DNA of 64,000 nt from Thioalkalivibrio sulfidiphilus (GTDB taxonomy: Bacteria > Pseudomonadota > Gammaproteobacteria > Ectothiorhodospirales > Ectothiorhodospiraceae). The position numbers and the translations under genes were made by a program. This document shows positions 49,873 through 61,183 of this stretch, in pieces; position 1 is the stretch's first letter, and each line of letters starts with the position of its first letter. The stretch lies in NCBI RefSeq assembly GCF_000377945.1, contig NZ_KB898935.1, positions 1 to 64,000 of the forward strand, read 5' to 3'. The notes beneath the pieces were generated by a model that worked only from the letters and a program-made list of their open reading frames with translations, did no database searches and was not told the origin of the DNA.

Positions 49873-50706
49873 TCAACGCGGGGTGCCGGTCTCCACGGGC
49901 ACATCCGGGGCGTTGCCCCAGTCGGACCAGGCGCCGGGATAGCCGCGTACCCGCTCGAAGCCCAGGTGCCTGAGCATCAGCCAGGTGTGGGCGGAGCGGT
50001 GGTGGGTCTGGCAGTAGACCACCACCTCCTTGTCGGGGGTGATGCCCAGGCCGGCCAGTTCCTCGCGCAGCTCATCGGCGGGGCGCAGACGCAGGTTGCG
50101 GTGGATGTCCATGGCCCGGGTCCATTCGTAGTGCACGGCACCGGGAATGTGTCCGCCGCGGGCGGCTCGCATGTCGCTGCCCTGGTATTCACCTGCGGTG
50201 CGGGTATCCACCAGGCACAGGCCAGGGTCGTCGAGGTGCTCGAGGATCCAGGCCCGCTCGGCCACATCCTCGCCGGTGTAGTGCCAGGTATTCCGGGTAG
50301 GTGCGGGCGGCGCGACAGGCCGGCTGTCGAGCGGGTGGCCTTCCTGGGCCCAGGCATGCAGGCCGCCGTTGAGCAGGCTGGCGTGGTGGTGACCGTAAAC
50401 GGCCAGGGTCCAGATCAGGCGCGCGGCCTTGCCGCCGCCCTCGTCGTCGTACGCGATCACCCGGGTGCTCGGGGTGATGCCCAGCTCACCCAGGACGGCG
50501 GCCAGGGTGTCGGCGTCCGGCAGCAGGCCCTTGACGGGATCGCGACTGGCCACGATGCGCCCGTAGTCCAGGTGCAGGGCGCCGGGCACATGGGCCTGGG
50601 CGTAGGTCTCCGGTTTGCACAGGTCCACGACGCACATGCCCGGTGTGCCGAGCAGGTGTTCCAGCTCGGCGGGTTCGATCAGCAGGGGTGTTGGCCGTGG
50701 TGTCAT
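49873..50706 (-). CDS. Two-domain rhodanese (thiosulfate/3-mercaptopyruvate sulfurtransferase)
   Basis: A 277-residue protein with two rhodanese domains. The second has the active-site loop YCQTHHRSAHTW with catalytic Cys; the first lacks it. The CQTHHR loop is closer to the thiosulfate type than to the CGSGVTA loop of mercaptopyruvate enzymes. The ATG at 50706 follows GGAGA. It may serve sulfur metabolism, but it stands alone between orn and nadB. Confidence 0.87.
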   Translation of the reverse strand: MTPRPTPLLIEPAELEHLLGTPGMCVVDLCKPETYAQAHVPGALHLDYGRIVASRDPVKGLLPDADTLAAVLGELGITPSTRVIAYDDEGGGKAARLIWTLAVYGHHHASLLNGGLHAWAQEGHPLDSRPVAPPAPTRNTWHYTGEDVAERAWILEHLDDPGLCLVDTRTAGEYQGSDMRAARGGHIPGAVHYEWTRAMDIHRNLRLRPADELREELAGLGITPDKEVVVYCQTHHRSAHTWLMLRHLGFERVRGYPGAWSDWGNAPDVPVETGTPR

Positions 50707-50776
50707 GGGCGTCTCCGAAAGCTGAGGGAAGAATGTCTTGTGATCAGAATTGCGCCGGTGGCCAAACAAAAAATTT

Positions 50777-50845
50777 TTTGCCACAGAGGTCACAGAGTCA
50801 TTTATGCGGTGGTTTCTCTGTGTCCTCTGTGAGCTCTGTGGCAAA
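50777..50845. repeat. Inverted repeat between nadB and rhodanese genes
   Basis: TTTGCCACAGAGGTCACAGAG on the left pairs with the complementary CTCTGTG, CCTCTGTGAG and CTCTGTGGCAAA on the right. Both genes are on the minus strand, and the long T-run beyond the stem (50774-50779 region) would suit termination after nadB. The CCACAGAG/CACAGAG motif is a repeat seen in many proteobacterial genomes. Confidence 0.65.
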
Positions 50846-50860
50846 TCGCTTTTCTGAGCG

Positions 50861-52489
50861 CTACACCCAGCCTGGCGGCGCAAGTATGGTGGGCTTTCCG
50901 TCCATGGCCGGATCCCGCTCCGGGTAGTCCAGGGTGTAGTGCAGGCCGCGACTCTCACGGCGCTGCATGGCGCAGCGGATGATGATGTCGGCCACCATCA
51001 CCAGGTTGCGCAGCTCCAGCAGGTCGTTGGTGACCCGGAAGTGGCTGTAGTACTCGTCGATCTCCGCCATCAGCAGGTCCACGCGATGCTGGGCACGCTC
51101 CAGGCGCTTGGTGGTGCGCACGATGCCCACGTAGTCCCACATGAAGCGGCGCAGTTCGTCCCAGTTGTGGGAGACCACCACCTCCTCGTCGGAATCGGTG
51201 ACCCGGCTCTCGTCCCAGGCGGGGATGGCGAGCGCCGGCAGTGTGGCGGTGTCCCGGGACAGGATGTGCTCGGCGGCGGCCCGGGCGAACACCAGGCATT
51301 CCAGCAGGGAGTTGCTGGCCATGCGATTGGCGCCGTGCAGGCCGGTGTAGGCGGTCTCGCCGATGGCGTAGAGGCCCTCCAGGTCGGTGCGGGCATCCAG
51401 GTCCGTGACCACGCCGCCGCAGGTGTAGTGGGCGGCAGGTACCACGGGGAGCGGCTCCTTGGTCATGTCGAAGCCGAATTCCAGGCAGCGCTCGTGGATG
51501 GTCGGGAAATGGCCTTTCACGAAGTCCGCCGGCTTGTGGCTGATGTCCAGGTACACGCAGTCCGCGCCCAGGCGCTTCATCTCGTGGTCGATGGCCCGGG
51601 CGACGATGTCCCGGGGGGCCAGTTCGCCCCGGGGGTCGAAGCGGTGCATGAAGGGCTGGCCGTCGGGCAGCAGCAGCCGGCCGCCCTCGCCGCGCACCGC
51701 CTCGGAGATCAGGAAGGACTTGGCCCGGGGGTGGTAGAGGCAGGTGGGGTGGAACTGCATGAATTCCATGTTGGCCACCCGGCAGCCGGCGCGCCAGGCC
51801 ATGGCGATGCCGTCGCCGGTGGCGCCGTCCGGGTTGCTGGAGTAGAGGTACACCTTGCTGGCGCCGCCGGTGGCCAGCACCACGCAGGGGGCATGGAAGA
51901 TCTCCACGCCGTTGGAACGATCCAGCACGTAGGCCCCCACGCAGCGGTTGGGGCCGTCCAGGCCCAGCTTCTCGCGGGTGATCAGGTCCACGGCGATGTG
52001 CTGTTCGAACAGTTCGATGTTCGGGGCGCGCCGGGCCTGACCCACCAGGGTGTCCTCCACGGCCTTGCCCGTGGCGTCGGCGGCGTGCACCACGCGCCGG
52101 TGGCTGTGGCCTCCCTCCCGGGTGAGGTGCAGCTGGATGCTGCCGTCGGGCAGGGTCTCCTCGGTGAAGGGCACCCCCAGGTCCTGGAGCCAGCGGATGC
52201 TGGCCGGGCCGTGTTCCACCGTGTAGCGGACCGACCGCTCGTCACACAGACCGGCACCGGCCGTCAGGGTGTCCCGCACGTGGGCCTCCAGGGAGTCCTT
52301 GTCGTCCAGGACCGCGGAGATGCCACCTTGGGCATAGAAGGTGCTGCCCTCGGTGATGGGACCCTTGCTGAGCACGGCCACCCGACGGTGGGGGGCCAGG
52401 TGCAGGGCCAGGGACAGGCCCGCCGCGCCGCTGCCGATGATCAGCACGTCATGGTGGTGGACAGCGGACTTGGCTTGAGGCGGGGTCAT
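50861..52489 (-). CDS. nadB: L-aspartate oxidase
   Basis: A 542-residue flavoprotein with [11 protein letters not shown] for [15 protein letters not shown], the HPTCLYHP loop, and [26 protein letters not shown]. It makes iminoaspartate for NAD synthesis with NadA. The position divergent from rpoE is the same as in Pseudomonas. Confidence 0.95.
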   Translation of the reverse strand: MTPPQAKSAVHHHDVLIIGSGAAGLSLALHLAPHRRVAVLSKGPITEGSTFYAQGGISAVLDDKDSLEAHVRDTLTAGAGLCDERSVRYTVEHGPASIRWLQDLGVPFTEETLPDGSIQLHLTREGGHSHRRVVHAADATGKAVEDTLVGQARRAPNIELFEQHIAVDLITREKLGLDGPNRCVGAYVLDRSNGVEIFHAPCVVLATGGASKVYLYSSNPDGATGDGIAMAWRAGCRVANMEFMQFHPTCLYHPRAKSFLISEAVRGEGGRLLLPDGQPFMHRFDPRGELAPRDIVARAIDHEMKRLGADCVYLDISHKPADFVKGHFPTIHERCLEFGFDMTKEPLPVVPAAHYTCGGVVTDLDARTDLEGLYAIGETAYTGLHGANRMASNSLLECLVFARAAAEHILSRDTATLPALAIPAWDESRVTDSDEEVVVSHNWDELRRFMWDYVGIVRTTKRLERAQHRVDLLMAEIDEYYSHFRVTNDLLELRNLVMVADIIIRCAMQRRESRGLHYTLDYPERDPAMDGKPTILAPPGWV

Positions 52490-52597
52490 GATTTGAGTTA
52501 TTTTGTCACAGTTTTTGCGGCCTTAGCGTGGCAACCACGGGTCGCGCCACATGGGTTCGCCCGCTCGGGCGGGCATTCATCAGGCAACTATCCGCCA

Positions 52598-52624
52598 GAA
52601 CTTACCGCTGGTTTTCAGGTCAAT
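52598..52624 (+). promoter_or_regulatory. Candidate sigma-E autoregulatory promoter of rpoE
   Basis: GAACTT (52598-52603) and TCAAT (52620-52624) are 16 bases apart, close to the sigma-E/AlgU consensus GAACTT-N16-TCnnA. rpoE operons are commonly autoactivated from such a site. Confidence 0.55.
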
Positions 52625-52668
52625 CGCTGGTAGGGTACAGGACGTGCCCTGAGAGGGGGAGTGCCCGC

Positions 52669-53244
52669 ATGGGCAAGAAGGTCACCGACGAGGAGCTGGT
52701 CAAGCGTGTTCAGGCCGGAGACAAGAAAGCTTTTGACGCCCTTGTGCTCAAGTACCAGCACAAGATCGTCAATCTTGTCTCACGCTATGTGCACGACCCC
52801 TCTGCCGCCCTGGATGTCTCCCAGGAGGCCTTCATCAAGGCCTACCGGGGGCTGTCCAATTTCCGTGGTGACAGTGCCTTCTACACCTGGCTCTACCGGA
52901 TCGCCATCAACACGGCGAAGAATTATCTCGTCTCCCAGAACCGGCGCACCCCCGACTACGAGGTGGACGCCCAGGACGCCGAGCAGATGGGCGGTGAATC
53001 CGCTCTCAAGGAATATGCAACCCCCGAGGGTGAATTGCTGTCACAGGAGATACAGGCCGCGGTGCAGCGCACCATCGAGACCCTGCCTGAGGACCTGAAG
53101 ACCGCCATCACCCTGCGGGAACTGGAAGGCATGAGTTACGAGGAGATAGCGCAGACCATGGGATGCCCGATCGGCACCGTGCGCTCGCGCATCTTCCGGG
53201 CCCGGGAGGCCATCGACCGGACCCTGCGGCCCCTGCTGGAGTGA
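52669..53244 (+). CDS. rpoE: Extracytoplasmic sigma factor RpoE (AlgU type)
   Basis: A 191-residue ECF sigma factor with region 2 (YQHKIVNLVSRYVHDPSAALDVSQEAFIKAY, FYTWLYRIAINTAKN) and region 4 (ELEGMSYEEIAQTMGCPIGTVRSRIFRAREAI). The ATG at 52669 follows GGGGGAG. It directs the envelope stress response and is held by RseA, encoded next. Confidence 0.96.
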   Translation: MGKKVTDEELVKRVQAGDKKAFDALVLKYQHKIVNLVSRYVHDPSAALDVSQEAFIKAYRGLSNFRGDSAFYTWLYRIAINTAKNYLVSQNRRTPDYEVDAQDAEQMGGESALKEYATPEGELLSQEIQAAVQRTIETLPEDLKTAITLRELEGMSYEEIAQTMGCPIGTVRSRIFRAREAIDRTLRPLLE

Positions 53245-53293
53245 TCCCGGGGACGCCCATGGTTATTTTCAATCGAGTAGAGAGTGTACGCCC

Positions 53294-53899
53294 ATGACCG
53301 CCACGAAGAATGAACGCCTGTCCGCCCTGGTGGACGACGAGGCCGACAGCTTTGAGGTACGACGCCTGGTGGATGAGCTTGGCAAGCATCCCGAGGACCT
53401 GGCCCAGTGGGGCCGATACCACCTGATCGGCGACGCCATCCGCGGCGGTCTGAGTCGCTCGGCCCCGGCAGACTTCGCCAGTCGGGTGAGCGCCCTGATC
53501 GAGCAGGAACCGGCCCTGACGGGCGTGCCCCATCAGGCCAGCCGCGGCCTGCTCAAACCGGTGGCCGGCGTTGCCATGGCCGCCTCCGTGGCGGTGGCTG
53601 TGCTGGTCGGTGTCATGAACGTGGGCGGTACCCCGGACAACAGCCTGCCGGCCCCGGTGCTGGCCGATCGTTCCGCGCCCAATCAACTGGCCGCGCAGGG
53701 CATCAGGCCGGTGGCCGAAGCCGAGCGCTCCGTGGCGATCAGCAGCGTGCCGGTGAGCCGCGAAGCTCCCCGCCTCAGCCGCCTGGAGACGCCCGATGCC
53801 CGGCTCAACAGCTTCATCGTCAACCATGCTGAGCATGCCGCCGGGCAGGGCCTGATGCCCGTCGTGCGTGTGGTTGGCTACGAAACCCCCGGGGAATAA
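53294..53899 (+). CDS. rseA: Anti-sigma factor RseA (MucA)
   Basis: A 201-residue protein with an N-terminal sigma-binding domain (ERLSALVDDEADSFEVRRLVDEL, LAQWGRYHLIGDAIRG), one membrane helix (about 89-106) and a periplasmic tail that would bind RseB and be cut by DegS-type proteases. The tail ends GYETPGE and lacks the C-terminal aromatic motif usual for DegS exposure. Confidence 0.92.
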   Translation: MTATKNERLSALVDDEADSFEVRRLVDELGKHPEDLAQWGRYHLIGDAIRGGLSRSAPADFASRVSALIEQEPALTGVPHQASRGLLKPVAGVAMAASVAVAVLVGVMNVGGTPDNSLPAPVLADRSAPNQLAAQGIRPVAEAERSVAISSVPVSREAPRLSRLETPDARLNSFIVNHAEHAAGQGLMPVVRVVGYETPGE

Positions 53900-53902
53900 G
53901 GC

Positions 53903-54877
53903 ATGGGTCTGCGGGGACTCACCCGGTACGTACTGGCCGTGGGCCTGCTGGCCTCCAGTCATGCCTGGGCCGACGAGCACCGGGCCGATGCACTGCTGGA
54001 TCGCATGATCGAGGCGGTCAGGAGTCTCAGTTACGAGGGCACCTTCGTCTACATCCACGGCCAGAAGACCGAAACCATGCAGATCGTCCACACCCGGGAC
54101 GAGCGTGGTGAGCGGGAGCGTCTGCTGTCCCTGACCGGCGAACCCCGCGAGGTGATCCGCGACGAGGACGTACTCACCTGCGTCTGGCCTGCCAGCCGCT
54201 CGGTGGTAATCGAGCCCCGGCGCAGCCGTCTCGGTGGTCTGCCCGCCGCCATCCCGGACCGTCAGTTCGGTCCCGACTCTCCCTACCGCTTCCAGGTGGA
54301 AGGGGAGCAGCGCATCGCCGGCCTGAGCTGCCGCACCCTGCAGATCATCCCCAACGACGACCTGCGCTACGGTCACCGCCTGTGCATCGATGAGGACTCG
54401 GGCATGCTGCTCAAGTCCGAGATGCTCGATCACCAGGGCAACACCATCGAGCAGTTCATGTTCACCAGCATCCAGTTTCCGGATTACGTTCCCGACGACC
54501 GTTTCATTCCGGTCATGAAGGGTGAGGGCTTCACCACCCACCGGGTGGATGCCCAGAGCGAGATGAACCCGGATCCGGGCTGGAGGGTGCGAGATATCCC
54601 CGACGGTTTCCGAGTGGCAACCGTGAGCAAACGTCCCATGGCCGCAAATCTCAACCCGGTACAGCACCTGGTGCTGAGCGATGGGCTGGCCACGGTCTCG
54701 GTGTTCATCTCCCGGGCCAGCAGCCTGGACGACCTCTACATGGGCCTGACCCAGTCCGGTGCCCTACACGCCATGGCGGTGCCCGCCGGCGAATACCAGG
54801 TCACGGTGGTGGGCGAGGTGCCCGAGAGCACAATTCGCATGATCGCCGACTCCGTCTACCACGAGGCCCGTCCGTGA
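53903..54877 (+). CDS. rseB: Periplasmic regulator RseB (MucB)
   Basis: A 324-residue protein with a signal peptide (cleaved near SHAWA-DEH), a lipoprotein-carrier-like N-terminal domain (SYEGTFVYIHGQKTETMQIVH) and a C-terminal domain (GWRVRDIPDGFRVATVSKRP). It protects RseA from proteolysis and senses mislocalised lipoproteins or LPS. It starts 3 bases after rseA. Confidence 0.93.
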   Translation: MGLRGLTRYVLAVGLLASSHAWADEHRADALLDRMIEAVRSLSYEGTFVYIHGQKTETMQIVHTRDERGERERLLSLTGEPREVIRDEDVLTCVWPASRSVVIEPRRSRLGGLPAAIPDRQFGPDSPYRFQVEGEQRIAGLSCRTLQIIPNDDLRYGHRLCIDEDSGMLLKSEMLDHQGNTIEQFMFTSIQFPDYVPDDRFIPVMKGEGFTTHRVDAQSEMNPDPGWRVRDIPDGFRVATVSKRPMAANLNPVQHLVLSDGLATVSVFISRASSLDDLYMGLTQSGALHAMAVPAGEYQVTVVGEVPESTIRMIADSVYHEARP

Positions 54878-55347
54878 TCGAGGAGCAGGCCCGGGTCATC
54901 AGTGTCGAACAGGGGCATGCCTGGGTGGAGACCCAGCGTCGTTCCACCTGCGGCAGCTGCGCCGCCAACAAGGGTTGCGGCACCTCCGTGATCGCCAAGG
55001 TGGTGGGCAACCGGCGCAGCCGGGTGCGCGCCATCGACCCCGTCGGCGTGCGCCTGGGTGACGAGGTGGTGGTGGGCATCGAGGAGGCGGCCCTGGTGCG
55101 TGGCTCCCTGGCAGTCTATACCGTGCCCCTGATCACCCTGCTGGTGGGTGCCCTGCTGGCCCGCTGGCTGTGGCCGGCGGCCGGTGAGCCGGTGGTGGTG
55201 CTGAGCGGCCTGGCGGGACTGGCCGCGGGGCTGGTGTGGCTGCGGCTGTTCGCCGGCCGGGTCAGTTCCGATCCCCGTTACCAGCCCGTGATCCTGCGCC
55301 GCCTGCACAGCCTGCATCCCCGCGCCAATGGTGTTTTGGCCCCCTGA
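54874..55347 (+). CDS. rseC: SoxR-reducing / sigma-E regulator RseC
   Basis: A 157-residue protein with a Cys cluster (RSTCGSCAANKGCG) and two membrane helices (about 74-92 and 100-118). RseC takes part in the SoxR-reducing complex and modulates sigma-E. It starts at GTG 54874, overlapping the rseB stop. Confidence 0.88.
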   Translation: MIEEQARVISVEQGHAWVETQRRSTCGSCAANKGCGTSVIAKVVGNRRSRVRAIDPVGVRLGDEVVVGIEEAALVRGSLAVYTVPLITLLVGALLARWLWPAAGEPVVVLSGLAGLAAGLVWLRLFAGRVSSDPRYQPVILRRLHSLHPRANGVLAP

Positions 55348-55391
55348 TTGTCATAATCCCCACTGGGTTTATTCCCCGGACCGGTTTCCAG

Positions 55392-56825
55392 ATGATGGTT
55401 TTCTCGCGTAGTACCCTGCCTTTCGTCCTGTTGTTCATCACCCTGGTGTTTTCCGCGGCTGCCCAAGGGCGCGCCGCACTGCCGGATTTCGTCCCCCTGG
55501 TGGAGGACAACAGCCCGGCGGTGGTCAACATCAGCACCAGCCGCAAGATCGCCCGCGGTGGGCGTGATCATCCCCAGTTCCGCATCCCCGACATGCCCGA
55601 TGACGGCATGCTGGGCGACCTGCTGCGGCGTTTCTTCGGCGAGGGCGGCGAGATGCCCGAGCAGTTCGACACCAGCTCCCTGGGCTCGGGCTTCATCATC
55701 TCCCGGGACGGCTACGTGGTGACCAATCACCATGTCATCGAGGATGCCGACGAGATCATCGTGCGCCTGAGTGACCGGCGCAGCTTCCCCGCCACCGTGG
55801 TCGGTTCCGACCCCAAGAGCGACGTGGCCCTGCTCAAGATCGAGGCCAGCGACCTGCCGACCCTCAAGCTGGGTAACTCCGAGCAGCTCAAGGTGGGCGA
55901 GTGGGTGCTGGCCATCGGCTCGCCCTTCGGCTTCGACCATTCCGTGACCGCGGGCATCGTCAGTGCCAAGGGCCGTGCCTTGCCCACGGAGAACTACGTG
56001 CCCTTCATCCAGACCGACGTGGCCATCAACCCGGGCAACTCCGGCGGTCCGCTGTTCAACATGAAGGGCGAGGTGGTCGGCATCAATTCCCAGATCTACA
56101 GCCGCACCGGCGGTTTCATGGGCCTGTCCTTCGCCATCCCCATCGAGATGGCCATGGAAGTGGTCGAGCAGCTCAAGACCCAGGGCTACGTGAGCCGGGG
56201 CTGGCTGGGTGTGCTGATCCAGGAGGTCACCCGGGAACTGGCCGACTCCTTCGGCATGAGCCGCCCCACCGGCGCCCTGGTGGCCCGGGTGCTGCCCGAC
56301 AGCCCGGCGGAGAAGGCCGGCGTGCGGGTGGGCGATGTGATCCTGACCTTCAATGGCGTGGAGGTTACCCGCTCCAGCGCCCTGCCGCCCCTGGTGGGCC
56401 GTGCCCCGGTGGGCAAGGATGCCCGGGTCGAGATCCTGCGCGACGGCCGCAAGCAGACCCTGCGGATACGCATCGCCGAACTGCCGCCGGACGACGAACT
56501 GGCCAGCCGTACGCCGGCCGAGCCTGCGGCCCCGTCGGCCCCGGAAACCCACTTCGGCATGACCCTGGAGCCGGTGCCTGCCGAGCTGCGCAAAGACCTG
56601 GACCTGGAGCAGGGCGGCGTGCTGGTGGCCGGGGTAGGCGAGGGCGCGGCCCGGGATGCCCGTATCCAGCGCGGCGACGTGCTGGTGATGATCAACAACC
56701 AGCGCATCGAATCCCCCGCGCATTTCGCCGAGCTGGCGGGTAAACTCACCCCCGGCAGCAGGGTCCCCGTGCTGGTGCAGCGTCGCCAGGGTCCGGTCTT
56801 TCTGGCACTGAAGGTGCCGGATTGA
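55392..56825 (+). CDS. mucD: Periplasmic serine protease DegP/MucD
   Basis: A 477-residue HtrA protease with a signal peptide (cleaved near GRA-ALP), the catalytic His (VTNHHVI), Asp (KSDVALLKI) and Ser (NPGNSGGPL), and two PDZ domains (GWLGVLIQEVT onward and FGMTLEPVPA onward). The position in the sigma-E operon is that of Pseudomonas mucD. Two adjacent ATGs (55392, 55395) are possible starts. It is a quality-control protease and chaperone. Confidence 0.94.
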   Translation: MMVFSRSTLPFVLLFITLVFSAAAQGRAALPDFVPLVEDNSPAVVNISTSRKIARGGRDHPQFRIPDMPDDGMLGDLLRRFFGEGGEMPEQFDTSSLGSGFIISRDGYVVTNHHVIEDADEIIVRLSDRRSFPATVVGSDPKSDVALLKIEASDLPTLKLGNSEQLKVGEWVLAIGSPFGFDHSVTAGIVSAKGRALPTENYVPFIQTDVAINPGNSGGPLFNMKGEVVGINSQIYSRTGGFMGLSFAIPIEMAMEVVEQLKTQGYVSRGWLGVLIQEVTRELADSFGMSRPTGALVARVLPDSPAEKAGVRVGDVILTFNGVEVTRSSALPPLVGRAPVGKDARVEILRDGRKQTLRIRIAELPPDDELASRTPAEPAAPSAPETHFGMTLEPVPAELRKDLDLEQGGVLVAGVGEGAARDARIQRGDVLVMINNQRIESPAHFAELAGKLTPGSRVPVLVQRRQGPVFLALKVPD

Positions 56826-56829
56826 CCCC

Positions 56830-57064
56830 GTGGCACGGACGCTGATCCTCTACAGCCGGGCCGGATGTCACCTGTGCGAGCAGATGCACGCGCAGCTTGC
56901 CGCCATTGATCTCCCGGACGATGTTTCCCTGAACACCGTGGATGTGGACGCGGACCCTGCGCTGCGCGCGCGTTTCAACGTCAAGGTGCCGGTGCTGGCC
57001 CTCGACGACGAGATCCTGTGCTGCCATTTCCTCGATGAAAACGAATTGCGACAGGCCCTGAGTG

Positions 57065-57072
<8 letters not shown>
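56830..57072 (+). CDS. Glutaredoxin-like protein
   Basis: An 80-residue thioredoxin-fold protein with the redox motif [11 protein letters not shown] near residue 9-19 and the cis-Pro in KVPVLAL. It belongs to the DUF836/glutaredoxin 2-like group and probably reduces protein disulfides. The start is GTG at 56830, 4 bases after mucD. Its stop overlaps the lepA start. Confidence 0.85.
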
Positions 57073-58879
<1,807 letters not shown>

Positions 58880-58943
58880 AAACAGGCAGTCAGGAACAGG
58901 CAGCCGAGAACTGCAGGGCTGAAAGACTTAAGGGGAGCAGTGC

Positions 58944-59747
58944 ATGACCTTCGATCTTGAACTGGTGCTGGTGCTGGGCACGCTCGTCACGGGCGTGGTC
59001 TGGCTGCTGGATGCGCTGTGGTGGAGCAAGGCCAGGAAGGCGCCGGTGCCCGTGGAGGGAGAGAGCCGCAATGCCCGTCCCCCCGAGCCCTGGTACGTGG
59101 AGTACTCCAAGTCCTTCTTCCCGGTGCTGATCATCGTGCTGGTGCTGCGCTCCTTCGTGGTGGAGCCGTTTCGCATCCCCTCGGGCTCCATGATGCCCAC
59201 CCTGCTGGTGGGCGACTTCATCGTGGTCACCAAGTACAGCTACGGCATCCGCCTGCCGGTAACCCGTCAGCTGATCATCCCCACTGGTCTGCCCAAACAT
59301 GGTGACGTGGCGGTATTCCGCTATCCTGAGAATCCCAGAGAGGATTACATCAAGCGGGTGGTGGGACTGCCCGGGGACCGGGTGGCGTTCTACAATAAGA
59401 CCCTGTTCATCAACGATCGCGCCGTGACCCAGCGGGAGATCGGGACCTACGAGGGCAGCGGTTCCGGGGACGTGATGACCGGTGCGACCCTGGCCGAGGA
59501 GACCATCGGCGATGTCACCCACCAGATCCTGATCTGGCCCAACCGGCCATCGGTGCAGGGCGAGATCCTAGTCCCCGAGGGGCATTACTTCGTGGTGGGT
59601 GACAACCGGGACAACAGCAACGACAGCCGCTACTGGGGGTTCGTGCCCCAGGAGAACCTGGTAGGCAAGGCCGTGATGATCTGGATGCACTGGGATTTTG
59701 CTGACCGCTCCTCGGATCTGAGCCGGATCGGGACGCGGATACGTTAA
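58944..59747 (+). CDS. lepB: Signal peptidase I
   Basis: A 267-residue membrane protease with two N-terminal helices (about 5-25 and 56-72), catalytic Ser in PSGSMMPTL and Lys in DYIKRVVGLPGD, and GDNRDNSNDSRYWGFV. It cleaves Sec and Tat signal peptides, including those predicted for MucD, RseB and the cytochrome here. Confidence 0.96.
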   Translation: MTFDLELVLVLGTLVTGVVWLLDALWWSKARKAPVPVEGESRNARPPEPWYVEYSKSFFPVLIIVLVLRSFVVEPFRIPSGSMMPTLLVGDFIVVTKYSYGIRLPVTRQLIIPTGLPKHGDVAVFRYPENPREDYIKRVVGLPGDRVAFYNKTLFINDRAVTQREIGTYEGSGSGDVMTGATLAEETIGDVTHQILIWPNRPSVQGEILVPEGHYFVVGDNRDNSNDSRYWGFVPQENLVGKAVMIWMHWDFADRSSDLSRIGTRIR

Positions 59748-59769
59748 TCACGTCAAGGGGGAGATGAAC

Positions 59770-60168
59770 ATGAACCAGCTGCCTGCCATGCACCTGCATG
59801 CCCTGGCCTTCCGCAAAGAGCGCGGCATCGCGCTCATCCCGCTGCTGTTCGTCGCGGCGGTACTGGTGATCTTCGGCACCGTGGGCCTGCGCCTGTTTCC
59901 CATCTACAGCGAATTCATGACGGTGAACTCGGTGCTCAAGGACGTGGCCGCCGAAGGTGCCGCAAACCGCAGCATGCGCGAGATCTGGGGCGCCACCAGC
60001 CGGCGCTTCCAGGTCAACAGCGTGGACAATGTGCGCCAGGAGCACCTCAAACTGGAACAGCGGGGTGACAAGCGCGTCCTCGTGCTGGACTACGAAGTGC
60101 GCACCAAGATGATCTCCAACATCGATGCGGTGGTCAGCTTCAAGAAGGAATATCCCCTGGGCCCATGA
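59770..60168 (+). CDS. DUF4845 family membrane protein
   Basis: A 132-residue protein with one N-terminal helix (GIALIPLLFVAAVLVIFGTVGLRL) and a small periplasmic or cytoplasmic domain. The DUF4845 family is conserved between lepB and rnc in gammaproteobacteria; its function is unknown. The second ATG (59770) was chosen because it is properly spaced from GGGGGAG, which directly abuts the first ATG at 59764. It overlaps rnc by ATGA. Confidence 0.82.
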   Translation: MNQLPAMHLHALAFRKERGIALIPLLFVAAVLVIFGTVGLRLFPIYSEFMTVNSVLKDVAAEGAANRSMREIWGATSRRFQVNSVDNVRQEHLKLEQRGDKRVLVLDYEVRTKMISNIDAVVSFKKEYPLGP

Positions 60169-60851
60169 GCCGGATTCCGCTTCTCGATCTCCTGCCCGAG
60201 CGGCTGCACGACTCCGAACTGCTCACCGAGGCGCTCACCCACCGCAGTGCCGGAAGCCCCAACAACGAGCGCCTGGAATACCTGGGTGACGCGGTGCTCG
60301 GGATGGTGATGGCGGAGCATCTGTTCAAGGCCCATCCCGAGGCCAGCGAGGGCGATCTCAGCCGGCTTCGCGCCACCCTGGTGAACAAGGACAGCCTGGC
60401 CGTGATCGGCAAGGCACAGGGTCTGGGCGGGCAGATCAATCTGGGGCAGGGGGAACTGAAAAGCGGTGGCGCCCGGCGCAACTCCATCCTGGCCGATGCG
60501 GTGGAGGCGGTGATCGGCGCGGTCTACCTGGACAGTGGTTTCGATGCCGCGCGGCGCTTCGTGCTCGCGCTCTACGCCGACCGGCTGGAGAGCCTGCCTG
60601 CGCTGGACGCCCTCAAGGATCCCAAGACCCGGCTCCAGGAATGGCTGCAGGGCCGCAGCCGAGAGCTGCCCGTCTATGAAGTGACCTCCGTGACCGGCAA
60701 ACCCCACGAGCAGCGCTTCCGCGCCCTGTGCCGTATCGGCGACAGTGAATACTCGGGTGAAGGCACCAGCCGCCGGCGCGCCGAACAGGCCGCGGCGGAA
60801 TGCGCATTGAAGGCGCTGGAGACCAGTGGCAAGAGGCAAGAGGCAAGTTGA
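60165..60851 (+). CDS. rnc: Ribonuclease III
   Basis: A 228-residue RNase III with the signature NNERLEYLGDAVLGMVMAE, the catalytic acids (also DAVEAVIGAVYLD) and a C-terminal double-stranded RNA-binding domain. The last ten residues (ETSGKRQEAS) are encoded by the first units of a heptamer array, so the tail has been altered by repeat sequence. RNase III could itself cut the long hairpins formed by the heptamer arrays in this genome. Confidence 0.95.
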   Translation: MSRIPLLDLLPERLHDSELLTEALTHRSAGSPNNERLEYLGDAVLGMVMAEHLFKAHPEASEGDLSRLRATLVNKDSLAVIGKAQGLGGQINLGQGELKSGGARRNSILADAVEAVIGAVYLDSGFDAARRFVLALYADRLESLPALDALKDPKTRLQEWLQGRSRELPVYEVTSVTGKPHEQRFRALCRIGDSEYSGEGTSRRRAEQAAAECALKALETSGKRQEAS

Positions 60852-61183
60852 AGTCAGTCTCGCCCGACCCGGCACCCAAAGCATCATGTTTTCTTGTATC
60901 TTGTATCTAGCCCGCATATCTCACCGGTCGGACACCGGCGGATGCGTAACTGCCTGAAACGTATGTGGAATACACTGAAATGATCGGCACCCTCAGCATG
61001 ACAGCCTGTTCCCGCCGGTGTCCTATCGCGGTTCAGGCTCGTCTTCGCGCCCGTATGCTTGCTCTTCACTCAACCCATAGCTACTGCTATGGGTTTCGCT
61101 CCAGAGCGGCGCCTACGGGCACGAATCCTTCGCCTGCTCCCGCGATCCCGGTGAGATATGCGGGCTAGTCACTTGTCTCTAGC
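60831..61183. repeat. Heptamer inverted array 5, interrupted by a MITE
   Basis: The left arm lies at the 3' end of rnc (AGTGGCAAGAGGCAAGAGGC, 60831-60850). The right arm (TCTTGTATCTTGTATCTAG before, TCACTTGTCTCTAG after) is split by the element at 60907-61168. Removing the element with one CTAG copy restores the 7-bp register (CTTGTAT, CTTGTAT, CTAGTCA, CTTGTCT). Confidence 0.7.
60907..61168. mobile_element. MITE-like element with 21-bp terminal inverted repeats
   Basis: The ends 60907-60927 (CTAGCCCGCATATCTCACCG, plus G) and 61148-61168 are perfect inverted copies. The outer CTAG is probably the 4-bp target duplication. Inside is a small hairpin AACCCATAG-CTACTG-CTATGGGTT (61071-61094). No transposase fits in 262 bp. 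A remnant of the same end occurs at 2764-2779, so the family has moved in this genome. Confidence 0.85.

Noticed and set aside
60884-61168. Small genes or a riboswitch between rnc and era
   Set aside because: The segment is fully explained as an element with terminal inverted repeats inserted in a heptamer array; short open frames in it lack starts with ribosome-binding sites.
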